Shown: one piece after another, positions 16,259 to 25,503 of the stretch | How positions within the stretch are numbered: position 1 is the first letter of the stretch | Layout of the letters: each line of letters opens with the position of its first letter | Source of the DNA: Parasutterella secunda | GTDB lineage: Bacteria; Pseudomonadota; Gammaproteobacteria; Burkholderiales; Burkholderiaceae_F | DNA: 64,000 bases | Direction: 5' to 3' | Assembly: GCF_016901835.1 (NCBI RefSeq) | Contig: NZ_JACJKX010000002.1 | Location: 62,001-126,000 of the forward strand | Notes under the pieces: generated by a model | What the model was told of the DNA's origin: nothing | Seen by the model: the letters and a program-made list of their open reading frames with translations, nothing else | Database searches by the model: none | Translations under genes and position numbers: made by a program

Positions 16259-16690
16259 ATGGATATTCGTAAATTACAACGCATTATTGTCAATGCACTC
16301 GATGACGTGAAGGCGCAGGACATCGTGGTCTATAACACTAAGCACCTCACCTCAGAATTCGAGCGCGTGATTATCGCGACGGGCTCTTCCAATCGTCAAA
16401 CTCGTGCTTTGGGCTACAACGTGAGCCACGAGGTCAAAGAAGCCGGCGGAGAAGTGATCGGCATGGAAGGAACGGACACCGGAGAATGGGTGTTGGTCGA
16501 CTGCGGTCAAGCCATTGTGCATATTCTGCAACCGGCCATGCGCGAGTACTACAACCTTGAAGAAGTTTGGGGCGGAAAAAAAGTCAATATCAAACTGGCC
16601 TCTGAAAAGCAAGAAAAGAGTCCTACCCAAACGGCCGCCCGTCGCCCCCGCGTCATCCGCGGTAAGACTGTTAAAATCATCGAGGATTAA
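16259..16690 (+). CDS. rsfS: Ribosome silencing factor RsfS
   Basis: 143 residues. RsfS binds L14 of the 50S subunit and blocks subunit joining under nutrient stress. Core family signatures are DIVVYNTKHLTSEFERVIIA (catalytic-like fold, residues 21-40), SNRQTRAL and EGTDTGEWVLVDCGQAIVHI (near residues 73-92). A basic C-terminal tail (ARRPRVIRGKTVKI) extends beyond the core, common in betaproteobacteria. Placed between nadD and rlmH as expected. Confidence 0.93.
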   Translation: MDIRKLQRIIVNALDDVKAQDIVVYNTKHLTSEFERVIIATGSSNRQTRALGYNVSHEVKEAGGEVIGMEGTDTGEWVLVDCGQAIVHILQPAMREYYNLEEVWGGKKVNIKLASEKQEKSPTQTAARRPRVIRGKTVKIIED

Positions 16691-16705
16691 TCCCTTTGCT
16701 CTTGC

Positions 16706-16737
16706 AATGCAGGCTTAAACAACGGCCTGCATTTTTT
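16706..16737 (+). terminator. Terminator-like hairpin abutting the rlmH start
   Basis: AATGCAGGC/GCCTGCATT, a 9-bp stem with a 10-base loop and six T. The rlmH ATG begins three bases later. Same arrangement as at nadD. Confidence 0.75.
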
Positions 16738-16740
16738 ATT

Positions 16741-17208
16741 ATGAAAATCACCATTGTTGCCGTTGGTCTGCGTCAGCCTGCCTGGGCTGACAGCGCCGTC
16801 GAAGATTATTTAAATCGTTTTCCCAAAGATTGGAGCGTTACGGTTAAAGCCGTTAAACCGGAGTTGCGAGCCGGGCAAAGCACGGCCAATATCATGCGAA
16901 TTGAAGCCGAACGTATTCGGGCCGCCATCCCGCATAACAGCCTCATAATCGCCATGGATGAACATGGGAAAGATTTGACGACCGTCGATTTTTCGAAAAA
17001 AATTCGTGCCTGGCGCGATGCAGGCGAATCACTGTGCTTTTTGATTGGCGGCGCTGACGGCTTGGATCCGGAACTCAAAGCTCAGGCCAGAATGCTGATG
17101 CGGCTTTCGTCGATGACTCTGCCTCATGCCATGGCCCGTGTGATGCTTGCCGAGCAAATTTACCGTGCCTTCAGTATCCTCACCAATCACCCCTATCATC
17201 GTGCATAA
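16741..17208 (+). CDS. rlmH: 23S rRNA pseudouridine-1915 N3-methyltransferase
   Basis: A 155-residue SPOUT methyltransferase that modifies pseudouridine 1915 in helix 69. Features: start MKITIVAVG, the central LIIAMDEHGKDLTT and CFLIGGADGLDP (SAM-binding knot, near residues 100-113), and the terminal LPHAMARVMLAEQIYRA with NHPYHRA. The frame stays open 45 bases upstream, but the family start is this ATG, which has no clear ribosome-binding site because a terminator hairpin ends three bases before it. maf begins 11 bases after its stop. Confidence 0.95.
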   Translation: MKITIVAVGLRQPAWADSAVEDYLNRFPKDWSVTVKAVKPELRAGQSTANIMRIEAERIRAAIPHNSLIIAMDEHGKDLTTVDFSKKIRAWRDAGESLCFLIGGADGLDPELKAQARMLMRLSSMTLPHAMARVMLAEQIYRAFSILTNHPYHRA

Positions 17209-17219
17209 AGGATCGTTGT

Positions 17220-17846
17220 ATGGCTTGTGACCTCTCCCTTTATCTGGCTTCAAAAAGTCCCAGAAGAAAAGACATTCTTGAGCAATTGGGTTTTCATCCG
17301 ATTGTACTGGCCAACAATGACCACACGTTACGTAATTTCCAAGGTGATGAAGTTCAGTTGCCTAACGAGACTCCTCAAGACTACGTTGAGCGAATCGCTC
17401 GCGAAAAAGCCGTCATTGCACTGGGAAAAATTCAGGCTCAGGCCCTACCCTTACTGCCAGTGTTGTCCGCTGACACAACGGTCATCGCCGACGGTTTGAT
17501 TTTAGGAAAACCCGATGATGAAACCCAAGCGCAAGACTTTCTGCGACGACTCTCCGGAAAAGAGCATGAAGTTCGCACGGCTGTCTGTGTCGGTACCGAC
17601 GTTGACAATCTTCTCATGAGGGTCAGTATTTCAACCGTACGTTTTAAAGCATTAACTGAGACTGAAATCCGCTCCTACGTCAGAATGGCTGAACCCTATG
17701 ATAAAGCTGGCGGCTACGGTATCCAAGGATTGGCAGGAGCCTTTATCAGTGAAATTCACGGCTCTTACAGCGGCATCATGGGATTACCTGTTTTTGAAAC
17801 CTGTGAATTGCTGAAATCGTTCGGTCTTGACCTTTTTGCCGATTAA
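17220..17846 (+). CDS. maf: Maf-family nucleotide pyrophosphatase
   Basis: A 208-residue house-cleaning enzyme hydrolysing non-canonical or excess nucleoside triphosphates. Motifs: LASKSPRRKDIL (substrate loop, residues 9-20), ERIAREKA, LSADTTVIADG with the catalytic Asp, KPDDETQAQDFLRRLSGKEH, and YDKAGGYGIQGLAGAFI near the end. Whether it is the dTTP/UTP type (YhdE) or the m7GTP type (YceF) cannot be told safely. Cytoplasmic; in operon with rlmH, with gmk following. Confidence 0.93.
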   Translation: MACDLSLYLASKSPRRKDILEQLGFHPIVLANNDHTLRNFQGDEVQLPNETPQDYVERIAREKAVIALGKIQAQALPLLPVLSADTTVIADGLILGKPDDETQAQDFLRRLSGKEHEVRTAVCVGTDVDNLLMRVSISTVRFKALTETEIRSYVRMAEPYDKAGGYGIQGLAGAFISEIHGSYSGIMGLPVFETCELLKSFGLDLFAD

Positions 17847-17887
17847 CTGGGCTAAAATTAATAAGTTAACCCAAGAGGCCATTATCT

Positions 17888-18520
17888 ATGCTGGAACAAA
17901 AAGCCGGTCGTTTATTTTTAGTTACCGCTCCTTCCGGAGCCGGGAAATCGTCCCTGGTTGCCGCTCTTTTGAAGGCAGATCCGACAGTGCATCTGTCTAT
18001 CTCGCACACCACCCGTGCTCCTCGCCCGGGAGAAGAAAACGGTCGCGAATATCATTTCGTCACCGTCGAAGAGTTTGAGCATCTCAAGGAAGAAAATGCC
18101 TTTTTGGAATGGGCCTACGTTCATGGTAACTATTACGGCACCTCCAAAAAATGGATTGCCGAAGAGTTGGAAAAAGGCCATGACGTTTTGCTCGAAATTG
18201 ACTGGCAGGGAGCTCTTCAGGTCAAGCGTTTATTCCCGGACGTGGTCGGTGTTTTCATCTTGCCGCCTTCTGTTGAAGCCCTGCGTTCAAGACTCAACAA
18301 GCGCGGAACCGATTCCGACGAAGTGATTGCCAGACGTCTGGCAGGGGCAGGCGCTGAAATGGTTCATGCGGGTGAGTTCGACTACGTTATAATTAACGAT
18401 GATTTTGATCGCGCAACCGGTGATTTGATCGCTATTGTGCGTGCGTCGCGTTTGAGTTTTAAAACTCAAGCCGTGCGTGAACGTAAAACGTTCATACATT
18501 TAGGCATTCCGCTTCTGTAG
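17888..18520 (+). CDS. gmk: Guanylate kinase
   Basis: A 210-residue enzyme converting GMP to GDP with ATP. P-loop [10 protein letters not shown] at residues 15-24, GMP-binding [21 protein letters not shown] (residues 37-57), and [11 protein letters not shown] near 101-111. Full length. Start chosen at [17 protein letters not shown]. Forms the common gmk-rpoZ-spoT cluster with the next two genes, linking GMP metabolism to (p)ppGpp control. Confidence 0.96.
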   Translation: MLEQKAGRLFLVTAPSGAGKSSLVAALLKADPTVHLSISHTTRAPRPGEENGREYHFVTVEEFEHLKEENAFLEWAYVHGNYYGTSKKWIAEELEKGHDVLLEIDWQGALQVKRLFPDVVGVFILPPSVEALRSRLNKRGTDSDEVIARRLAGAGAEMVHAGEFDYVIINDDFDRATGDLIAIVRASRLSFKTQAVRERKTFIHLGIPLL

Positions 18521-18565
18521 AAGAGGCGGCGTGTTGTATTTTTAATTTTTACAATAAAACGAAAT

Positions 18566-18769
18566 ATGGCTCGTGTAACTGTTGAAGATTGCTTGAAAAA
18601 AATTACGAATCGTTTTGAATTGGTTTTAGCTGCCGCGCAACGTGCCCGCCAACTCTCTTCCGGCGCCGTTGCACGCGTGGATGCTAAAGACAAACCCACG
18701 GTTCTTGCTCTTCGTGAGATCGCTGCCGGCGAAATCACCAAGGACGAAATGTTCAAGCGCATTTCTTAA
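18566..18769 (+). CDS. rpoZ: RNA polymerase omega subunit
   Basis: 67 residues: [20 protein letters not shown], then [12 protein letters not shown] and an [10 protein letters not shown] segment, the omega fold that chaperones beta-prime and forms part of the (p)ppGpp site 1. Full length. It ends at a strong terminator before spoT. Confidence 0.96.
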   Translation: MARVTVEDCLKKITNRFELVLAAAQRARQLSSGAVARVDAKDKPTVLALREIAAGEITKDEMFKRIS

Positions 18770-18777
18770 TGCTGTTG

Positions 18778-18818
18778 AAAAAAGCGAAGTGACGGCCGCG
18801 GCCCAGCTTCGCTTTTTT
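18778..18818 (+). terminator. Terminator between rpoZ and spoT
   Basis: AAAAAAGCGAAG/CTTCGCTTTTTT stem with a 15-base GC-rich loop. The T tract is strong. Confidence 0.85.
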
Positions 18819-18895
18819 GTTTTCTGAACTTCTGCTTGCCGCGTATCAATAGGCAAACTATTGCGGGCAGAGGCGAGTCAACAAAGAGGTGCTGT

Positions 18896-21163
18896 ATGGT
18901 ACCCAGATACTTACAAACCGGGACAACCGATATTCTCGCCTCGATTCGTCAATCCGTTCTCAAAGGCGAATCGAAACCTGTACAACCGCCCGCTCCCAAA
19001 GACGATCAGACAGAGTTGCCTTTGATAACTGCTCCCAAAAAAGCAGTAATCGCCACGGCAGCCTCCTTAATCGATATCTGTTCGAAATACATGAGCTCGG
19101 CTGATATCGAAAGAATCAAAGAAGCCTACCGCTACGCAGATGATGCCCATTTGGGACAATTTCGTAAATCCGGCGAACCGTATATTACCCACCCGATTGC
19201 GGTGGCGAGCATTCTTGCCGAGTGGCACTTAGACTGCGCCGCTATCCAAGCCGGCCTCATGCACGATGTGCTCGAAGACACCGGCCACTCGAAAAACGAG
19301 ATGGCCAAAAAGTTCGGCATCGTCACCGCTGAAATTGTCGACGGAGTCTCCAAGCTCGATAAACTGAAATTCTCCTCAAACGAAATTGCCCAGGCTGAAA
19401 GCTTTAAAAAGATGCTTTTAGCCATGAGTAAAGACGTTCGTGTGATTCTCGTGAAGCTTGCCGACCGCCTTCATAATCTCAGAACGTTGGGGGTGATGCG
19501 CCCTGAAAAACGCCGCCGCATTGCGAAAGAAACGCTTGATATCTATGTGCCAATGGCTCACCACCTGGGTATTAACCACGCTTTTCGTGAACTGCAGGAT
19601 CTGTGTCTGCAGAATTATTACCCGTTGCGCTATGAAGTACTTTACAAAGAGCTCGTAGCTGCGCGCATTAACCGCCGCCCGGCACTCGAAGAAATTCTCA
19701 ACGACACCAAGCGCATGCTCGAGCGTGCCAATATTAAAGGCCGAGTGCTGGGTCGAGAGAAGACCTGTTACGGTATCTACAACCAGATGCGAATCAAGAA
19801 GCTTTCCTTCTCGGAAGTGTTCGATCTTTACGGTTTCCGCGTGATCGTCACCACCCGTGAAGACTGCTACCGCACGCTGGGCGCCCTGCATATGATGTAC
19901 AAACCCGTGCAGTCGCGCTTTAAAGACTTTATCGCCATTCCGAAAAGTAACGGCTACCAGGGCCTTCATACCACGGTGATCGGCCCTCAGGGAACACCTG
20001 TTGAATTTCAGATCCGTACTGAAAAAATGAATGATATCGCCGAACAAGGCATTCTCACTCACTGGCTCAACCGTGGCAGTGAAAGCGATATTCAGACCCT
20101 TACCCATGCCTGGTTGCAGTCGCTTTTGGATCTTCAGCAAAAGTCTTCGGACACGAGCGAATTTTACGAAAACATCAAAGCCGACCTCTTCCCGGATCGA
20201 ATTTATGTTTTCACACCGAAAGGCAAAATTATCTCTTTGCCTCAGGATTCCACTGCCATTGACTTTGCCTATCAGATTCACTCTGACGTGGGCAATCACA
20301 TCCGTGAGTGCCGTATTAACGGTCAGGTTTGCGACATCAACACGAAACTGTCTAACGGCGATATGGTGGAAATCGCTACAAGTTCCTTATCGCATCCCGA
20401 TCCCCGTTGGTTGGGTTTTGTCAAAAGCGGTAAAGCTCGTGCCGAAGTCAGACAGTATTTACGCTCTCTTGACTTTGACAGCGCGGTCAAAATCGGCCGT
20501 AAAGTGCTCGAGGAAGAAGCCCCGAAAGTGCATCTGGCACTCGATGAGCTGCCCGATGACATCTGGTATGCGGTGATCAAGGAACAAGGCGTAGACTCAC
20601 GGGCTTCGCTTTTTGAATTGGTCGGCGCCGGCAAGGCCAGCCACGTGGTAGTGCTGCATCGACTGTTGTCCCTTTTTGAAGAAAAAGAAGAACTCGGACA
20701 GGAAAAAGGCGATATCGAAGTACTCGTTAACGGCAAACGCCAAGAAGCTCAGATTGCCCGTTGCTGTCATCCGGTCTGGGGTGACGAGATCTGCGTCTTC
20801 GAACGAGCCGGTCACGGCATCACCGTGCATCGAGCCAGCTGTGTCCACGCTCAGCAAGGACGCAACAACAATGCTGAACGATGGGAAGATGCCCGTTGGG
20901 CAGACAATTCCGGCCACCATTTCACCGTTCCTATCGATATTAAAGTCAATGATATCCGCCCGGCTATTTTGCAAGCGACTCAGGCGGTCGCCCAGGAGGG
21001 TTCGTCCATTGTCGGAATGAATATTCCGGACGATCTCAATGACCCCCAGCTGCAGCTTTTGGTTCAGGTCGACAACCGCATTCAATTAATGCGTGTCATG
21101 AGAAGCTTAAAGCAAGTGACCAACGTTAAAGACGTCAAACGGCGCTTTGAATCGTCATTCTGA
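18896..21163 (+). CDS. spoT: Bifunctional (p)ppGpp synthetase/hydrolase SpoT
   Basis: 755 residues. Domains in order: HD hydrolase with the intact HDVLED motif (residues 123-128) and LVKLADRLHNLRTL; synthetase with YGFRVIVTT and RFKD at 341-344, the RxKD form typical of bifunctional enzymes; TGS (VFTPKGKIISLPQDSTAIDF); a conserved cysteine region (RCCHPVWGDEI); and a C-terminal ACT domain. Both activities therefore look intact. The ATG at 18896 with AAAGAGGT before it is the best start; a 20-codon upstream extension is unlikely. Its own terminator follows. Confidence 0.95.
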   Translation: MVPRYLQTGTTDILASIRQSVLKGESKPVQPPAPKDDQTELPLITAPKKAVIATAASLIDICSKYMSSADIERIKEAYRYADDAHLGQFRKSGEPYITHPIAVASILAEWHLDCAAIQAGLMHDVLEDTGHSKNEMAKKFGIVTAEIVDGVSKLDKLKFSSNEIAQAESFKKMLLAMSKDVRVILVKLADRLHNLRTLGVMRPEKRRRIAKETLDIYVPMAHHLGINHAFRELQDLCLQNYYPLRYEVLYKELVAARINRRPALEEILNDTKRMLERANIKGRVLGREKTCYGIYNQMRIKKLSFSEVFDLYGFRVIVTTREDCYRTLGALHMMYKPVQSRFKDFIAIPKSNGYQGLHTTVIGPQGTPVEFQIRTEKMNDIAEQGILTHWLNRGSESDIQTLTHAWLQSLLDLQQKSSDTSEFYENIKADLFPDRIYVFTPKGKIISLPQDSTAIDFAYQIHSDVGNHIRECRINGQVCDINTKLSNGDMVEIATSSLSHPDPRWLGFVKSGKARAEVRQYLRSLDFDSAVKIGRKVLEEEAPKVHLALDELPDDIWYAVIKEQGVDSRASLFELVGAGKASHVVVLHRLLSLFEEKEELGQEKGDIEVLVNGKRQEAQIARCCHPVWGDEICVFERAGHGITVHRASCVHAQQGRNNNAERWEDARWADNSGHHFTVPIDIKVNDIRPAILQATQAVAQEGSSIVGMNIPDDLNDPQLQLLVQVDNRIQLMRVMRSLKQVTNVKDVKRRFESSF

Positions 21164-21182
21164 TCTCACGATCAACCTACTC

Positions 21183-21220
21183 TCGGCAAGTTCCTTCGTT
21201 GAGAAACTTGCCGATTTTGT
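21183..21220 (+). terminator. Terminator of spoT
   Basis: TCGGCAAGTT/AACTTGCCGA stem plus TTTTG. It ends two bases before the stop codon of the convergent MATE gene. Confidence 0.75.
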
Positions 21221-21222
21221 AT

Positions 21223-22554
21223 TCATGCAATTTGAGCGCGCCAACGAGCGTTTTTCCAGAAGTACCACACCAGTACACCCAAAACAAAATAGTAGAAACT
21301 GTCAGCTGTCCAAACCCAAGCGACTTCAGTCGTTATTCGGGAAACGATAAGAGCATAGAACATGTATGTTACTGATGCGATGATGGATACAATCATGGAT
21401 TCTCGCGTAGAACCTAAATAGCCAAAAACAGAAAAATAGTGAATAGCCGGCACGCACAAAAGATAACCCAGCAACATCACTCGAATTGAAGCAACACTGG
21501 CTTGGGAAAGTTCCCCAATATCGGTAAAGAGCGCCAGCACCGGTTCGGGATAAAAACCTATCAACACACAACAGGGAATGGTCACACAAAAAGAAAGCAC
21601 AAAACCGCGCTTCATCATGAGATCGATTTCACCAGAGCGATTTTCTCCCAGTAAATTGGCTCCGATTGCTCCGCAGGTTGCCCCGAATGCATGGACAATA
21701 ATGAAGAGCAGATTGGATACGGAACGCACAATATTGCTGACGGCCAACGCTCTTTCACCCATGTGCTCCACCCAGACAAAAAAGAGCAGCCACGTTGTCA
21801 TAATGACCGCTTCCTGCAGCATCATCCAGCGTCCGAGCTTAAAGAGCAGAATTTGAAGCTTACGATCAAAACCGCTCCAGCGAAAAAGATCGAATTGATG
21901 ATGAAGGTCGTACTTAAAAACGTAGACAAAGAAAAATAACACTGCCGCCATTTCTGCCAACGTTGAAGCAATAGCTGCCCCGGCGATTCCCATCGCAGGA
22001 ATGGGCCCCATTCCGAAAATCAGAATGTAATTGAGTACACAATTAACGAGCACCATCGCTATCGAGGAATAGGTTAAAACTCGGGGCCTTAAAATCGACA
22101 TAAAAAAGCCGCGAAAAAGAATCGCCCCCATGGCAAAAACGATACCGATCGTGCGCCAGAAGAAATAGTCCTGAGCTTGCTCTCTGACTTCGTAGGAATA
22201 CACCAAAAGAGAGAACAAAGGCCGCATTGAAAATGGTAATGCCAAAAGGATGAGTAACGAAAAAATCAGCAGAAACACAGCGCTTTGTCGAAAAATGTTT
22301 CCCACTTCAGACGCTTTTTTCGCTCCGTTTGCTTCACCCATCAGCGATTGGGAGGCAATGCTATAACCAAAGGCGATCATCGTTAAAAGATAAAAGCCGA
22401 TACCGCCGATGGCTGCTGCACCCACACTCACCTCACTGACTCGCCCTAAAAAGATAATGTCTGTCAGTCCGATGATCTGTTCCAAAATAAGGCTCATGAG
22501 CATCGGAATGGAAAGCTTAAAAATGGTTCCGGAATCTGTAGAAATTTCGCGCAT
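21223..22554 (-). CDS. MATE-family efflux transporter
   Basis: 443 residues with about 12 hydrophobic helices in two similar halves, the plan of multidrug and toxin extrusion pumps, which export cationic compounds using sodium or proton gradients. Family marks: SIPMLMSLILEQIIGLTDII (helix 1, residues 15-34) and repeated glycine-rich loops such as GAAAIGGIGFY and GATCGAIGANLLGENRSG. Substrate unknown. It is divergent from the first NSS symporter with a 158-base gap and ends almost inside the spoT terminator. Confidence 0.85.
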   Translation of the reverse strand: MREISTDSGTIFKLSIPMLMSLILEQIIGLTDIIFLGRVSEVSVGAAAIGGIGFYLLTMIAFGYSIASQSLMGEANGAKKASEVGNIFRQSAVFLLIFSLLILLALPFSMRPLFSLLVYSYEVREQAQDYFFWRTIGIVFAMGAILFRGFFMSILRPRVLTYSSIAMVLVNCVLNYILIFGMGPIPAMGIAGAAIASTLAEMAAVLFFFVYVFKYDLHHQFDLFRWSGFDRKLQILLFKLGRWMMLQEAVIMTTWLLFFVWVEHMGERALAVSNIVRSVSNLLFIIVHAFGATCGAIGANLLGENRSGEIDLMMKRGFVLSFCVTIPCCVLIGFYPEPVLALFTDIGELSQASVASIRVMLLGYLLCVPAIHYFSVFGYLGSTRESMIVSIIASVTYMFYALIVSRITTEVAWVWTADSFYYFVLGVLVWYFWKNARWRAQIA

Positions 22555-22712
22555 CGCTCAATCTGAAAAATATGTCTGCTTGTCGTCGGCATTCTAATGT
22601 TTTTTTCTCTTGAACTATCCAAGTAGTCAAAAACGCTTAGAGTAAATTTCGTTTAAGCAGCTCTCTTCTCTAGAATGTATGGCTCTATCTCCCTCAGAAA
22701 TTAAGAGACAAA

Positions 22713-24056
22713 ATGGCTTCAGAAAATACAATTGCCGATACCGTATGGAGTTCCCGTTTAGGCTTCATCTTAGCATCGGCCAGTTCCGCAATCGGTCTGG
22801 GTGCGATTTGGAAATTCCCCTTTTGGGCCGGCACAAACGGCGGTGCCGCTTTCATTGTTCCCTTTTTAATTTTCACTTTCACCATTGGCATTGTATTGGT
22901 CATGGCCGAGTGCGCCATGGGGCGAGCCGGACGAGGTTCTGCCGTTCATGCCTTAAAACGCGTGGGTGGTCCGGTCTTCGGTATTGTCGGGGGTATAGCC
23001 GTTTTAAATGCCTACATTATTTTGACGTACTACTCGGTGATCGGCGGCTGGTGCGTCTCCTACATGGCCGACTCCTTTATCGGTAATGTCGTTAACGGTG
23101 ACCCGAAAATCCTCTCTAATCACTTTAACGCTTTGGTTTCCAACGGCACTGTCAACGTCTTTTTCATGTTCCTATACCTGACAGCCACCTGTGCTGTCGT
23201 GGCTTTGGGTGTCGAAAAAGGGATTGAAAAAGTAGCCAAGTACCTGATGCCTCTGCTTTTTGTTCTGATGATTTTCATCATTATCCGCTCTCTTATGATG
23301 CCCGGCTCTTGGGAAGGCATGCAATTTCTTTTCTCCTTTAATTGGGAACAGGTCAGCGGCGCAACCATCTTAAATGCCATGGGCTTTACCTTCTTCTCGC
23401 TCTCGCTCGGTGCCGGCATCATGGTGACTTACGGCTCTTATTTGAGTTCGCACACGGATATCCCCGGCTCTTCCGTTTGGGTAGCCTTTTTATCCACACA
23501 AGCGGCACTTTTAGCGGGCGTAATGATTATTCCGGCTGTTTTTGCCTTCGGCATGGATCCGGCTGCCGGCACCGGTCTGGTGTTTATCACCATTCCGATG
23601 ATTTTTGAACATATGCCGTTAGCCGATGTGTTAGCCGCTGCGTTTTACGTCTGTCTTTTTATCGCCGCGATCACGAGTTCGGTCTCACTGCTTGAAGTGG
23701 TTGTAGCCTATCTCATCAATGAGTGGGGCATGAGAAGACGCTCGGCCACCGCTCTTTGTTGGATTACCCTTTTCATTCTTGCAAGCATCCAAGCCCTCTC
23801 GTTTAGCTCACTGTCTTGGGTGGAATTCAACGGCATGTCGCTATTTGATTTCTCCGATTACGTCTGCTCGAATATTCTGATGCCGTTGGGTGGGTTAAGC
23901 ATCGCCTTACTCGCAGGTTGGAAAGCCTGGCCGGTTATGAAAGAGCAAATGCTTGCCATTCGTCCCCACTCCGTTTTCACAATCGGTTGGATTCGATTGA
24001 CCATCTCTGTGTTGGCACCAGCCCTCGTCATTGTTGTTTTGATTTCGGGCATTTAG
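22713..24056 (+). CDS. NSS-family sodium-dependent symporter, paralogue 1
   Basis: A 447-residue LeuT-fold transporter coupling Na+ entry to amino-acid-like substrates. The TM1 unwound segment reads AIGLGAIWKFPFWAGTNGGA (about residues 27-46). At the position of LeuT Asn27 (a Na1 ligand) there is Ala, and at the gate Arg30 there is Lys. TM6 has FFSLSLGAG, where LeuT Phe259 corresponds to Ala, which would enlarge the substrate pocket. Its length fits the 11-12 helix bacterial subgroup. First of four paralogues in the window; the closest neighbour (paralogue 2) follows after a terminator hairpin. Confidence 0.9.
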   Translation: MASENTIADTVWSSRLGFILASASSAIGLGAIWKFPFWAGTNGGAAFIVPFLIFTFTIGIVLVMAECAMGRAGRGSAVHALKRVGGPVFGIVGGIAVLNAYIILTYYSVIGGWCVSYMADSFIGNVVNGDPKILSNHFNALVSNGTVNVFFMFLYLTATCAVVALGVEKGIEKVAKYLMPLLFVLMIFIIIRSLMMPGSWEGMQFLFSFNWEQVSGATILNAMGFTFFSLSLGAGIMVTYGSYLSSHTDIPGSSVWVAFLSTQAALLAGVMIIPAVFAFGMDPAAGTGLVFITIPMIFEHMPLADVLAAAFYVCLFIAAITSSVSLLEVVVAYLINEWGMRRRSATALCWITLFILASIQALSFSSLSWVEFNGMSLFDFSDYVCSNILMPLGGLSIALLAGWKAWPVMKEQMLAIRPHSVFTIGWIRLTISVLAPALVIVVLISGI

Positions 24057-24080
24057 GCTAAAATAGAGAAAATTCTCGGA

Positions 24081-24118
24081 AGCGCCCGCGCCACCGTTGA
24101 CGGGCGCTTGATTTTTTT
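24081..24118 (+). terminator. Terminator between NSS paralogues 1 and 2
   Basis: AGCGCCCG/CGGGCGCT stem and seven T. The next gene's ATG lies 11 bases after the T tract, with only a GGTTGG-type ribosome-binding site. Confidence 0.8.
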
Positions 24119-24129
24119 GGGTTGGTTTT

Positions 24130-25464
24130 ATGAGTAATCGTTCTACATGGGGATCCCGCTTAGGCTTTGTTCTGGCCAGTGCAGGCGCGGCCGTAGGATT
24201 AGGTGCCATTTGGAAATTTCCTTACCTTGTGGGTTCCAATGGAGGTTCGGCTTTCCTCTTCCCCTTTATTGTCCTGACGTTCACCATCGGTTTGGTGTTG
24301 TTAATCGCAGAATTGACGGTCGGTCGGGCAGGTGCAGGTTGTATCGTCACCGCATTCAGAAAGCTCGGGGGTAAGGGCTGGGGTTACGCAGGTTACCTGG
24401 GTGTAATCACCGGTTTTTTAATCCTCAGTTTTTATTCGGCGATCGGGGGTTGGACGATTGCGTACTTTGTCAACGCCTGTCTGGGCTCCGGCCTTGTTTC
24501 TGATCAAGCACAACTGGGCGCCCATTTTGCCGCCATATCCGGTGACCCGGTGCTAGCTATCGGGTATCAGGCTCTCTTTTTAATCATTACCGCCTGGGTA
24601 GTGGCCTACGGTGTGAGTAGCGGCATCGAGAGACTGTCCAAAGTGCTCATGCCCCTACTTTTCATCTTGATGCTCATCATCATTGTGCGTTCCCTTTTCT
24701 TGCCCGGAGCCTTTCAGGGAATTGAATACCTCTTTAGCTGGAATCCGGAAGCGTTCACTTTTGATGCACTCTTATCCACCATGGGCTTTACCTTTTTCTC
24801 GCTTTGTTTGGGTAGCGGTTGCATGCTCACTTACGGCAGCTACCTTGACAGCAAAGTCGATTTAATCGGTTCTTCGGCTTGGATTGCTTTTTTAACCATC
24901 GTGAGCTCTGTTTTGGGCGCACTCATGGTGATGCCTTCGGTTTTTGCTTTCGGCTTGGATCCGAGCGCCGGACCGGGTCTGACCTTTGTCACGATGCCGG
25001 CTATTTTTGCCCAGATGCCCTTCGGCAATTTATTTGCCATCTCGTTTTATGCCTGTCTGTTGGTTGCGGCCATCACCAGTTCCGTTTCCATGCTCGAAAT
25101 TGACGTTGCCTTTTTGCACGATGAATGGAAATGGAGCCGCCCCAAGGCTGTCGTTGTGACCACCGTCGCTTTAATGATTGTGGGCTCTTTCAGTGCGTTG
25201 TCTTTCGGACCGCTCGCTGATCACAAGTGGTTGGGCAAAACGTTCTTTGACTGGATTGACTACCTCACGAGTAACATCAGTTTGCCTATCGGAGGGTTGA
25301 TGATTGCCGTACTCTCGAGTTGGCTTGCCTGGCCGAAAGTCAAACCTTTTATTGCCGGTGATCAGTCGCACCTGCACAGCGAAAGCACCTATACCGTGTT
25401 GAGATGGAGCATCGCCATTTTTGCCCCCATCCTCGTTATTACTGTCTTACTCTCCGGCATTTAA
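24130..25464 (+). CDS. NSS-family sodium-dependent symporter, paralogue 2
   Basis: 444 residues, same architecture as paralogue 1. TM1 carries AVGLGAIWKFPYLVGSNGGS, with Ala at the LeuT Asn27 position and Lys at Arg30. TM6 reads FFSLCLGSGCMLTYGSYL, so the second pocket residue (LeuT Ser256) is Cys and Phe259 is Ser, unlike paralogue 1. TM8 region AAITSSVSMLEIDVAFL keeps the serines that bind Na2 in LeuT. The pocket differences suggest a different amino acid preference. Followed by a very stable hairpin and the leader of the ABC operon. Confidence 0.9.
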   Translation: MSNRSTWGSRLGFVLASAGAAVGLGAIWKFPYLVGSNGGSAFLFPFIVLTFTIGLVLLIAELTVGRAGAGCIVTAFRKLGGKGWGYAGYLGVITGFLILSFYSAIGGWTIAYFVNACLGSGLVSDQAQLGAHFAAISGDPVLAIGYQALFLIITAWVVAYGVSSGIERLSKVLMPLLFILMLIIIVRSLFLPGAFQGIEYLFSWNPEAFTFDALLSTMGFTFFSLCLGSGCMLTYGSYLDSKVDLIGSSAWIAFLTIVSSVLGALMVMPSVFAFGLDPSAGPGLTFVTMPAIFAQMPFGNLFAISFYACLLVAAITSSVSMLEIDVAFLHDEWKWSRPKAVVVTTVALMIVGSFSALSFGPLADHKWLGKTFFDWIDYLTSNISLPIGGLMIAVLSSWLAWPKVKPFIAGDQSHLHSESTYTVLRWSIAIFAPILVITVLLSGI

Positions 25465-25469
25465 TCTGT

Positions 25470-25503
25470 GGGTGTTGACCGGCGTTTTCACCGGTCAACA
25501 CCC
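25470..25503 (+). terminator. Strong hairpin after NSS paralogue 2
   Basis: A perfect 13-bp stem (GGGTGTTGACCGG/CCGGTCAACACCC) with an 8-base loop, but only a mixed pyrimidine/A stretch after it instead of a T run. Likely 3-prime end of the NSS2 message, by termination or by protection from exonucleases. Confidence 0.6.
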
